Below are positions 1 through 6,672 of a DNA stretch of 36,483 nucleotides, one piece after another (the stretch's first letter is position 1; each line of letters opens with the position of its first letter). The notes under the pieces are model-generated. The model was not told the origin of the DNA, ran no database searches, and was given only the letters and a program-made list of their open reading frames with translations. The stretch is from Actinomycetota bacterium (GTDB lineage Bacteria > Actinomycetota > Aquicultoria > Aquicultorales > Aquicultoraceae), in contig JASEGT010000018.1 of assembly GCA_030018005.1 (NCBI GenBank), positions 1 through 36,483 of the forward strand. Reading direction: 5' to 3'. A program made the translations under genes and the position numbers.

Positions 1-1
1 C

Positions 2-1099
2 GATTGGTGCCACGGCACCGGCGCAGGCTCTGGATACAACATCCAGATGGACAACGACGACAGCTTCACGCAAGAGTATAACGTCGGCCACACCATGGGC
101 TTCGGTATGAGTACCGGCAAATGGAGGGCGCCGGACGACACCTACCCGGCCTACACGCCTAACTATTGGCAGGGTGGTTTCTCTTGCTTCGACTGCCACA
201 GCCCGCACGCCAACCCGGCAAGAATGCTCGGCTTCAACGATGCCGGGGATGCGGTCGGCATACGCGCTGTCGTAAACAGTGCGGTAACGCCGCAGAGCGC
301 TCAAGTCCTGAACGGCAAAGTCTACGGTATCGTAAACTCCGGCGGTGACGACTGGGCCAACATACTATTAAAGGCTAACAACCCGCAGCGCACCAACAAA
401 CCGTTCTGGCTCTCAGGCAGCTGGCTTCTGATCAAGAATCCGGACCGCGAGATCGCCTCGACGACAACCGCGGCTGTTTCAAGTGGCGTATTGACGCTCG
501 GCGGCACAGAGATGGCAAATATTGTCTTCGACACACTCGGCTTGCCGGTCTTGGGTGCGGAGAGTGTTACGACGATTACCGCTGGTCAAGAGATTCCTGA
601 TTATATCACGGCTAATCTCTACGAGTTCGACAGCGCGACGTCGTATCCGGTCAACAAGATCCCAATCGACTGGGACTCCCCTATGGGTAACGCCAGAACC
701 CTGTGGAAGGTGTCCGACACTCTCGGCGTAACGGCAAACTACCTCCTGAGCAACGGCAAGCCTGCGGGCTTCCTCGGTTTCAATGTGCGCCGTTCAGAGG
801 CGCTAAGAATCTGGGAAGACTCGGGCACGGTATCGCCGGTAGACAAGTTCATAGAAAACTATGACGGCACAAGCTCGCAGGCGGACGTAGGTGCTCCGTG
901 TAACGTATGGAGCGTCAGCGACTTCTGCACCGATTGTCATGACGGTAACGCGGGCAAGCATACTGTCCAGGCGCCGCTCTTCAGTGAGGATCGCGCGTTG
1001 AGAAATAGCGCGGTTACCTCTGGCAGCGATGAGAACACGGCTAACGCTAGGGCTAACTACGACCTGGCATACGGCCACGATGTGCAGCCAAGGCACTGA
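2..1099 (+). CDS. Multiheme c-type cytochrome, upstream part (5' end outside window, ends at in-frame UGA)
   Basis: The frame is open from the left edge, so the true start and signal peptide lie outside the window. Haem-attachment motifs of the CxxCH type are visible at 185-199 (CFDCH) and 926-940 (CTDCH). The first codons read DWCH, which would be a third motif whose first Cys is just off the edge. The rest is rich in Asn, Gly, Thr and Asp and has many His residues, as in periplasmic or extracellular electron-transfer cytochromes. The frame stops at a TGA at 1097-1099 and continues without shift to 1789 with three more CxxCH motifs, so this is probably the front part of one protein (see the UGA entry). 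Likely role: extracytoplasmic electron transfer. The partner reductase cannot be told from the sequence. Confidence 0.8.
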   Translation, partial: DWCHGTGAGSGYNIQMDNDDSFTQEYNVGHTMGFGMSTGKWRAPDDTYPAYTPNYWQGGFSCFDCHSPHANPARMLGFNDAGDAVGIRAVVNSAVTPQSAQVLNGKVYGIVNSGGDDWANILLKANNPQRTNKPFWLSGSWLLIKNPDREIASTTTAAVSSGVLTLGGTEMANIVFDTLGLPVLGAESVTTITAGQEIPDYITANLYEFDSATSYPVNKIPIDWDSPMGNARTLWKVSDTLGVTANYLLSNGKPAGFLGFNVRRSEALRIWEDSGTVSPVDKFIENYDGTSSQADVGAPCNVWSVSDFCTDCHDGNAGKHTVQAPLFSEDRALRNSAVTSGSDENTANARANYDLAYGHDVQPRH

Positions 1100-1145
1100 G
1101 GCCGTATGATGGTGTTCAATCCGGAGGATGAACAAGATTTCGGCC
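1097..1145 (+). promoter_or_regulatory. In-frame UGA followed by a SECIS-like stem-loop (candidate selenocysteine site)
   Basis: The UGA (1097-1099) is the only stop between two halves of one cytochrome frame. Directly after it, GGCCG (1100-1104) can pair with CGGCC (1141-1145). Inside lies a second hairpin: TGTTCA (1113-1118) pairs with TGAACA (1129-1134), then after a bulged A, TCC (1120-1122) pairs with GGA (1126-1128), leaving the loop GGA (1123-1125). The loop begins 24 nt after the UGA and starts with G. As I recall the bacterial SECIS pattern, it needs a short stem, a small apical loop with an early G, and roughly 16-37 nt of spacing, and this hairpin fits. The alternative is a plain nonsense mutation or a sequence error at a Cys, Trp, Arg or Gly codon. 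Confidence 0.4.
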
Positions 1146-1789
1146 CGCACTGCCGCAACTGCCACCGAGGCTCAAGCAGGTGTGCAGCCTGCCACAATAC
1201 TGGTGGCGCTGTAATTGCCAGGAGTGATGCCAACCTTGCCACTGCGGCAAACAACAGCGCAAGCCCAGCGAAGTCATACTTTACAATGGCTTTGACGAGC
1301 AACGACACAACTAATACCATCGGTAGCACCAACACGACAGACACCCTCATGAGCTGGAGTGGGTGGTCAGATGCATCTGCTGCAACCATGCAAGGCTTCT
1401 TCAAGCAGTCCCGCACTACCGATTGGGCGTCCGACTGGCGGACGACAAGCAATTCTGTCGCTATGGGGCAAAGGCTTACCAGTGCTGGTGTCGCCGCCAA
1501 CTGCTCCGACGACGGCTTCAGCTGGCCGCACCGCACACTCGGCTGGAAGATGCTCAAAGACGACCTCTTCGGTCTGAACTTTGACAACAACACCTGGGTC
1601 GGCGTCGGTGAAGAGCGGTTCGATGGAACAACGACCCATACGGCGCATGACCTCGACAGTGTGTGCTTGGATTGCCACAACCCGAACGTCTGGAGGGCGA
1701 CAAACACTGGTGATGGTAATCGCCTTGACACGCCAAGCCTGTCGAGTGACGATCACAACGACGAGCTGCTCACTCGCGGCTTGCCGTAG
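1106..1789 (+). CDS. Multiheme c-type cytochrome, downstream part (same frame, after the UGA)
   Basis: This continues the frame of the upstream cytochrome segment. Coordinates are given from the first ATG after the UGA, but independent initiation is doubtful because the product would begin MMVFNPEDEQ with no signal peptide, and haem attachment needs export. CxxCH motifs lie at 1151-1165 (CRNCH), 1181-1195 (CAACH) and 1664-1678 (CLDCH), giving six for the whole visible protein. The first two are only about five residues apart, typical of packed haems. Both halves keep good coding character, which argues that the break is recent, is read through, or is an error. A strong terminator follows about 200 nt after the stop. 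Confidence 0.7.
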   Translation: MMVFNPEDEQDFGPHCRNCHRGSSRCAACHNTGGAVIARSDANLATAANNSASPAKSYFTMALTSNDTTNTIGSTNTTDTLMSWSGWSDASAATMQGFFKQSRTTDWASDWRTTSNSVAMGQRLTSAGVAANCSDDGFSWPHRTLGWKMLKDDLFGLNFDNNTWVGVGEERFDGTTTHTAHDLDSVCLDCHNPNVWRATNTGDGNRLDTPSLSSDDHNDELLTRGLP

Positions 1790-1993
1790 CAGTAGTACCC
1801 GTGCCTCAGGGCACACCGCCAACCCTCCGACGGGTGGGCTGGCATTGGTAGTAAATGTCATATACGGTTCGGATGAACGTGAGCGGACGCCAAGAGCGGA
1901 CGTATCCGCAAGGCTCCCCGACACGGGAGCAACGAGATGGACGTAGCGCGGCACACACATCCATGAGAAACGATTAAAGCAATTGCGCGCAAT
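1790..1993 (+). other. Structured 3' region without a recognisable gene
   Basis: No convincing coding frame is seen between the cytochrome stop and the terminator. The stretch has several short hairpin-forming pairs, for example GTGCC/GGCAC near 1800-1813 and CTCCC/GGGAG near 1914-1929, and a repeated CGGACG at about 1884-1905. It may be a structured 3' UTR or a small RNA ended by the terminator at 1994-2024. I cannot match it to a known RNA family. Confidence 0.25.
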
Positions 1994-2024
1994 ATAAGGG
2001 CTCGCTTGGCCAGCGAGCCCTTAT
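1994..2024 (+). terminator. Rho-independent terminator of the cytochrome transcript
   Basis: A perfect 13-bp inverted repeat (1994-2006 with 2012-2024) encloses the 5-nt loop TGGCC. It is followed by CG and a short T-run. The stem centre is GC-rich, which is the classic intrinsic terminator layout. Confidence 0.9.
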
Positions 2025-2130
2025 CGTTTTCTAAATTAAGTTCTTTAGCAGGAAAAGCGCCGTCATAGGCTCCGCGATGTCCCTGGCCCAGTTTTCAACG
2101 AACTCTTCTTCCCTGCGAAACCCTCCCCTA

Positions 2131-2139
2131 TGTTATAAT
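2131..2139 (+). promoter_or_regulatory. Candidate extended -10 promoter of the GGDEF gene
   Basis: TGT followed by TATAAT (2134-2139) forms an extended -10 element about 80 nt before the start codon at 2220. No good -35 is seen, which extended -10 promoters can tolerate. The span from the terminator to 2219 shows no other feature. Confidence 0.45.
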
Positions 2140-2219
2140 AGCTAAAGCTTCAAATCGCCATGACGATATTTTCGTAAGAGGGCTTTTAGAGCCGTCAGAC
2201 CAATTGGGGGTAGCAAGCC

Positions 2220-3578
2220 ATGAGCAACAACGACACCATAAACATCGCAATCATCGGCGCTGGTAATGAAGGTTTCTATCTCGTATCCGCACTTAGCGAG
2301 TGCCCATCCGCGAACATTGTAGGCTTCTGTGGTCGAAGCGGCGACCCGCGCAACACCGCGCTCGTATCCGAGCTAAACATCCCTATCTTCGAAAAACTTG
2401 AGGAGCTGCCATCTATCGGCGATGTCGATATCATAATCGATACAGGCGATAGCGATGCATCCCTGCCGGGCGGACTGGAAGCACTCGGTGATGTCGAGAT
2501 TCTCCGGGGTCGAGGCGCTGATATCCTACGTGCCTTGGCCGAGAAGAGCCGGGGCGACCATGAGAGCATGGGCAGCATCTTCGCGTCGGCGGTCGAGCTT
2601 GCCGCGAAAAAAGAGAGCAAGGGCATCTATCGCGCCATCGTTGAGGGCGCGCTTGAGCTTACCGGGTGCGCGACAGGAAGCCTCCTCATTTTCGACGAGC
2701 GAACCGAAGTTTGCCATCTCGCAGACGCTGTAGGCTACGCCAAGGACTTGGAAGACTATACAAGCTGGGAGATCGAGCCGGGAGGAATAACCGAGCTCCT
2801 ACTCGATAAGGAAAGCCCGATATACATCGCAGACGCCACCCAAGAACCGCTCTTCGACAATCCTGTCATGAACGAGGGAACGATGTCGGTTATCGCCACC
2901 GCGCTTCGCGAAGGCGAGACGGTTATCGGCCTTCTATTCGTCGGTGATTTTGTAAACCGCGTATTCTCGGATAGTGAACTCCGGGTGTTCTACGCTTACG
3001 CCGCTCAAGCCGCGATGGCCCTACAGAAAGCGCTTCTGCTCGAGAAAAACGAGGAGCTGACGACGACCGATACACTCACCGGACTCAACAACAGCCGGCA
3101 CTTCTTTGAACTACTCGACTCGGAGATCAGAAGAGCGAAGCGCTACGGCGGCTACTTCTCCGTTCTCATGATGGACATAGACAACCTCGCGCTTATCAAC
3201 GATGCCTTGGGGCACACTAAGGGTGATTGGGCCATCAAGCAGGTTTCTGAGATAATCAATTCCTGTTCACGCCTGACCGACTACAAAGCCCGCTATGGGG
3301 GTGACGAGTTTGCGCTCGTCCTACCGAGCACCAGCTGCCGGCAGGCTTCGGTCCTTGCAAACCGTATCAGAAGGCAAGTTAACGATGTCTTTGTCTCGGG
3401 CGACCAAGACGAGATGCGCCTCTCGATAAGCGTTGGTATCGCGGAATTCCCCTGTCTGGGGACTGACGCTGACAGCCTGGTGGCCGCCGTAAACACGGCG
3501 CTTACGATATGTAAGCAGCGGGGTCGCAACCTCGTCTGCTGTTACGAAGATTCGGGTGAGCCGGCAAGCATGCCCTAG
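2220..3578 (+). CDS. Diguanylate cyclase with N-terminal Rossmann-like domain and GAF domain (GGDEF)
   Basis: The 452-residue protein has three parts. Residues about 7-100 look like an NAD(P)-type Rossmann fold, with the glycine motif GAGNEG at about 13-18. Residues about 125-275 are GAF-like. Residues about 280-445 form the GGDEF domain. The catalytic GGDEF signature is intact at 360-364 (YGGDEF), with the upstream metal-binding stretch MDIDNL. An RxxD inhibitory site (RLTD, 351-354) lies exactly five residues before GGDEF, so the enzyme should make c-di-GMP and be product-inhibited. The N-terminal half could read a dinucleotide or redox signal; this is inference. No transmembrane segment is seen, so it is probably cytoplasmic. 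A GGGGG stretch about 10 nt upstream may serve as ribosome-binding site. Its stop shares the CTAG at 3575-3578 with the convergent neighbour's stop. Confidence 0.88.
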   Translation: MSNNDTINIAIIGAGNEGFYLVSALSECPSANIVGFCGRSGDPRNTALVSELNIPIFEKLEELPSIGDVDIIIDTGDSDASLPGGLEALGDVEILRGRGADILRALAEKSRGDHESMGSIFASAVELAAKKESKGIYRAIVEGALELTGCATGSLLIFDERTEVCHLADAVGYAKDLEDYTSWEIEPGGITELLLDKESPIYIADATQEPLFDNPVMNEGTMSVIATALREGETVIGLLFVGDFVNRVFSDSELRVFYAYAAQAAMALQKALLLEKNEELTTTDTLTGLNNSRHFFELLDSEIRRAKRYGGYFSVLMMDIDNLALINDALGHTKGDWAIKQVSEIINSCSRLTDYKARYGGDEFALVLPSTSCRQASVLANRIRRQVNDVFVSGDQDEMRLSISVGIAEFPCLGTDADSLVAAVNTALTICKQRGRNLVCCYEDSGEPASMP

Positions 3579-5575
3579 CGACCCTCGGTGCGCTCTAAGA
3601 CACCCGGCTGCATCTTCTCAATAAGCTTTAGATACTTCGTGACTTGCTCGTTATCATCGAGCCGCCGCGCTTCTGCGAGCAAGACATAGTAGGCCCGAAC
3701 ATCCTCTTGCCCCTCGCCGACCATCTCGCGCGCTTTTGCGAGCGCCTTCTTGTTGTCGCCTTTTAATACGGCGACCTCCAGCAACTTGCTGTCTATAAAG
3801 GTCAACTGCGGCCAAAGCTTCTCGGTCGCCTCAAAGTAATCCTGGGCTCTCGCCAACGATAACGGATTTTCCTTAAAGCGGTAGCTGAGAAGACTTGCCT
3901 CTCCCGCGTAGTATGTCAACTCAAAATCACGCTCATTATACGCAAGCCCCTGCTCGGCGATGAGCGCTGCGCGTTGGGCGAAGACGTCGTTCCTGGCGTA
4001 AACGGCGTAATCCAGATAAAACTCGGCGGCTATTTTCGAGTAAGCCGTCTGGTATGGGTAGAGCCTCAGGGCGCTCTCGATATCTGGGGCCGCCATCTCG
4101 GGAGCGACCATCTCGAAGGACTCCCAGGCTGCTTGCTGGCCTTTATAAATACGCAGGTCGGCCACGACAGGCAAGAACGACGCCAAAGCGAGCGCCGCAC
4201 ACACGGCGCCGGCAACGTAAGCTAACGCAGGCGACCCAAGCCATGCCGGCAGCTTGACTTTCGTCGCCCGGCTTTGACCGGACATGTTCATGGAGACGGC
4301 CAAGAGCATCCAGATGAGAGGCGTCATAAAGACCGCTGGAATCCCGGTTTGCGCCTGAGCGAAATAACCGGTGAGCGCGGCAAATAGCGCGCCGGCATAA
4401 GGTGTTGCGCGCCTGCCGCGATATAGGCTCAGTACAACCGCTATTATCATCCACAAGAAGAAGAGGAGTCCGGGCAAGCCGGAGTCGACCGCTGTTTGCA
4501 GAAAATCGTTATGTGTACGATCCGTGACCGCGCTTGGTGCGATTTTCGAGTGCCGCTCGGTCTTAAACAGCGGAAACCAGTAGCCCATTTGCTCTAAGCC
4601 GAAACCGGTCAGCGGCCGGTCGGCGATCATAGAGAGCGATGCTTTCCAAATCTCGATACGCGTAGAGACCGAGCCCTCCGAGAAAGCGAAGGTGGAAATA
4701 AAGCGCTTCTCGAGATTGTCTGTCGGAAGAAGTGCGAAGAGCGCGATTAAAACGATCACGACGCCCGTGATAATATAAATTGCGCGCAAGCGTCTGCCCT
4801 GCTCGTCGCGGTTCCGTCGCTTTTTTTTCACATGTGCCGTAGAAGGCGGTCTCCCCAGCACGAAGAGTGCGATGATGCTTGCGCCCAGGCCGACCCAGGC
4901 GCCCCGAGACTCGGTCAGAAGAATATTTGCGAAGAGCGCGGGCATCAACAACCACGCAAGCATGCGCCAATTCGGCTGAGAGCTATTCCTGCCCAGGCCA
5001 AATAAGAGCGGCAGCATGACCACCAGATAGGTGCCGAGCAAAATCGGGTTGCCCAGACTCGACTGAACCCTATTCTCAAAGAGACGCACTCCCGGGAAAT
5101 CATACCCGGCGGCCTGCGCAAAGCCGTAGAGCACGACCGGAATCAGGCCGGCGGCGAGAATCTTAAGGAGCCGCTCGAAGCTCTTCTCGTCGCGAATGGT
5201 CTGAGCGGCAATAAAATAGACGACCGCAAACGAAAACAACGCGGGAAGGCCTTCGTAGCGCTTGTATTTGCCTACCAGACCCAAGAGCGGCTGGTCGGAG
5301 ATTAGCAGTGAGATGGTAACCACCGCTACATAGAGAAGGACTATGGTGTCGAGCGGCGAGCGATAGATGGTGAACCTCTGTGCGGCCGCCGCGTATCGAA
5401 AATAGAGAAAGAGCAACAGCAGAGTCGTGACTGAAAGAAAAGTCGCCTTGGGCAGCGCATACACATCCGCCATAAGCGGATACATGGTGAGCTGCAAAAG
5501 CATCAACGACACCGCGAGAATCACGACGAGCGGCGCGAACGTATTCTCTTCCTTTGTTCTTGGCTTCTTACCCAT
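3575..5575 (-). CDS. O-antigen ligase-like polytopic membrane protein with C-terminal TPR region (paralogue 1)
   Basis: The 666-residue protein begins with about ten to twelve hydrophobic segments (residues about 12-480). They contain family-typical stretches such as SSLGNPILLGTYL and RIEIWKASLSMI, which belong to the Wzy_C/O-antigen ligase fold. The C-terminal 170 residues are soluble and helical with TPR-like spacing. Such proteins join lipid-linked glycans or polymerise polysaccharide at the outer face of the membrane; the acceptor is unknown here. GGGAGT sits just before the ATG. A clear paralogue is at 8769-10805, with matching motifs (RIEIWKTSLLMI). Its 3' end overlaps the GGDEF gene by 4 nt, and no terminator is seen between the convergent genes. 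Confidence 0.85.
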   Translation of the reverse strand: MGKKPRTKEENTFAPLVVILAVSLMLLQLTMYPLMADVYALPKATFLSVTTLLLLFLYFRYAAAAQRFTIYRSPLDTIVLLYVAVVTISLLISDQPLLGLVGKYKRYEGLPALFSFAVVYFIAAQTIRDEKSFERLLKILAAGLIPVVLYGFAQAAGYDFPGVRLFENRVQSSLGNPILLGTYLVVMLPLLFGLGRNSSQPNWRMLAWLLMPALFANILLTESRGAWVGLGASIIALFVLGRPPSTAHVKKKRRNRDEQGRRLRAIYIITGVVIVLIALFALLPTDNLEKRFISTFAFSEGSVSTRIEIWKASLSMIADRPLTGFGLEQMGYWFPLFKTERHSKIAPSAVTDRTHNDFLQTAVDSGLPGLLFFLWMIIAVVLSLYRGRRATPYAGALFAALTGYFAQAQTGIPAVFMTPLIWMLLAVSMNMSGQSRATKVKLPAWLGSPALAYVAGAVCAALALASFLPVVADLRIYKGQQAAWESFEMVAPEMAAPDIESALRLYPYQTAYSKIAAEFYLDYAVYARNDVFAQRAALIAEQGLAYNERDFELTYYAGEASLLSYRFKENPLSLARAQDYFEATEKLWPQLTFIDSKLLEVAVLKGDNKKALAKAREMVGEGQEDVRAYYVLLAEARRLDDNEQVTKYLKLIEKMQPGVLERTEGR

Positions 5576-5869
5576 TACTCCCGCTGTCGCTCGAACACTA
5601 TACCGGCAAAGACGAAGAGAGCGCCACGCCGAGTTGACTTGCGCACTCGCCTCGCGTATGGCAAGTCCCCAGCAATAAACCGCGCTTCCTCTGCTAGCTT
5701 AAGTATAAGCATTCCGCAGACCCAAATCAAAAGCAAAAGGTTGTGCTGCTATGGCGCGAGGCGGAGCCTTTAAGCCCCGAGCAGGGTCGCAGAGAAGTCG
5801 CGCAGTTGCATAGTTAAGCCGAGAGCCGACAGAGAGCTGTGACACCTCTAAAATTGTTTTACAAAGTAG
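5576..5869. other. Divergent intergenic region between ligase 1 and fur
   Basis: This holds no convincing gene. It must contain the leftward promoter of the ligase; a TATACT-like element is visible on the minus strand near 5700-5715, without a clear -35. Nothing else is recognised before the fur promoter at 5870. Confidence 0.3.
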
Positions 5870-5899
5870 TTGACACGACCACGGACTTTGTATTATTAT
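5870..5899 (+). promoter_or_regulatory. Promoter of fur/feo
   Basis: A perfect -35 TTGACA (5870-5875) is followed after 18 nt by TATTAT (5894-5899), one mismatch from the -10 consensus. The -10 overlaps the operator at 5898-5916. Confidence 0.7.
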
Positions 5900-5916
5900 T
5901 GAGATACATTCTCAAT
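5898..5916 (+). promoter_or_regulatory. Fur-like operator, 7-5-7 inverted repeat
   Basis: ATTGAGA (5898-5904) and TCTCAAT (5910-5916) are perfect inverted arms around the 5-nt centre TACAT, 19 bp in all, the size of a Fur box. It overlaps the -10 and lies just before the fur start, which fits autoregulation. The bases differ from the classic GATAAT hexamers, so the binding protein is inferred from position. Confidence 0.6.
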
Positions 5917-5926
5917 GGAGCGTGTT

Positions 5927-6367
5927 ATGAGGCCTGAAACGCAGCAGTTTATGAAGTTTATAGAGACAAAGGGGCTGCTCTTTACGACGGAGCGTAAATC
6001 GGTCGCCGAAGAGGTCTTCTCGACTCACGACCACCTCGACGCCGAAGAAGTGCTCAAGAAACTGAAGAGCACCGGGAGCAAAGCATCCCGCGCAACGGTC
6101 TACCGCACCCTCGACCTTCTGGTCGAGAGCGGGCTGGTGGAAAAGATAGACCTCGGCGAGGGTCGCTCCGCGTATGAGCACACGGCGGGCCACCCCCACC
6201 ATGACCATCTCGTCTGCACGGTCTGCGGCGAGGTGCAGGAGTTCGAGGAGCCGCTCATCGAGCAGCTTCAAGAGTGGGCGTGTGAAAAAGCGGGCTTCAG
6301 GGCAATCGGGCACAGCCTGAACATCTATGGTTGGTGCGCCAAATGTAAGCTTGCCGTTAAAGCATAG
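5927..6367 (+). CDS. fur: Fur-family metalloregulator
   Basis: This is a Fur/PerR/Zur-type repressor of 146 residues with an N-terminal winged helix (TTERKSVAEEVF, then SRATVYRTLDLL as recognition helix) and a C-terminal dimer and metal domain. Visible metal ligands are the HPHHDHLVC stretch, CTVC, and a final WCAKC, so two CxxC pairs can hold a structural zinc. The start at 5927 is chosen because GGAG (5917-5920) lies six bases before it, while the in-frame ATG at 5915 falls inside the operator. It is directly followed by feoA and feoB, so iron-responsive control of ferrous uptake is the simplest reading. PerR or Zur specificity cannot be excluded by sequence alone. Confidence 0.88.
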   Translation: MRPETQQFMKFIETKGLLFTTERKSVAEEVFSTHDHLDAEEVLKKLKSTGSKASRATVYRTLDLLVESGLVEKIDLGEGRSAYEHTAGHPHHDHLVCTVCGEVQEFEEPLIEQLQEWACEKAGFRAIGHSLNIYGWCAKCKLAVKA

Positions 6368-6389
6368 AGAAATTTTTTTGATGAAAGAT

Positions 6390-6410
6390 TGAGATGGAGT
6401 CACAATCTCA
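6390..6410 (+). promoter_or_regulatory. Inverted repeat before feoA, half-sites like the fur operator
   Basis: TGAGAT (6390-6395) and ATCTCA (6405-6410) are inverted around 9 nt. The left arm lies within ATTGAGA (6388-6394), identical to the arm of the fur operator, but the spacing differs. It may be a second, weaker regulator site or chance. Confidence 0.3.
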
Positions 6411-6429
6411 GATAGACGAGGAGAGCACT

Positions 6430-6672
6430 ATGTGCCTGGATCAAATTAAAACCGGCGAAGAGGTAATAATCAAAGAAATCCCTGACAGTATGGCGAAGAC
6501 GCAGTTCATCCGATTCGGTATCGGCGAAGGCAGCAGCGTCATATGCCACACCAAAATCCCCTTCGGCCCGGTGGTGTTAAGAAAGAACCGTCAAGAGATC
6601 GCAATCGGCCGCGAGCTGGCCAAAACGATTACGGTCGAAAGGAGCACGCATGTCCGAGGAAAAAACGCCTGA
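6430..6672 (+). CDS. feoA: FeoA, ferrous iron transport accessory protein
   Basis: This is an 80-residue SH3-like FeoA. It has the typical pattern of an N-terminal strand, an RFGIGEGSSV turn and a C-terminal GPVVLRKNRQEIAIGRELA stretch. FeoA is a small cytoplasmic protein that acts with FeoB. The start at 6430 (MCLDQIKTGEEV) has GAGGAG upstream. An earlier ATG at 6394 in the same frame would add twelve residues with no family match and overlaps an inverted repeat. It overlaps the feoB start by 23 nt, so the two are translationally linked. Confidence 0.9.
   Translation: MCLDQIKTGEEVIIKEIPDSMAKTQFIRFGIGEGSSVICHTKIPFGPVVLRKNRQEIAIGRELAKTITVERSTHVRGKNA

Noticed and set aside
1097-1106. Frameshift as the cause of the split cytochrome
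   Set aside because: Both halves are in the same frame; only the stop codon separates them, so no base gain or loss is needed.
1057-1731. Long leftward frame opposite the cytochrome
   Set aside because: It lies antisense to the CxxCH-rich frame, has no domain pattern or ribosome-binding site, and is explained as a shadow of biased codon use.
1840-1900. Resemblance to group II intron domain sequence (ATACGGTTCGG)
   Set aside because: Only a few bases match; no domain V fold or exon junction is present.
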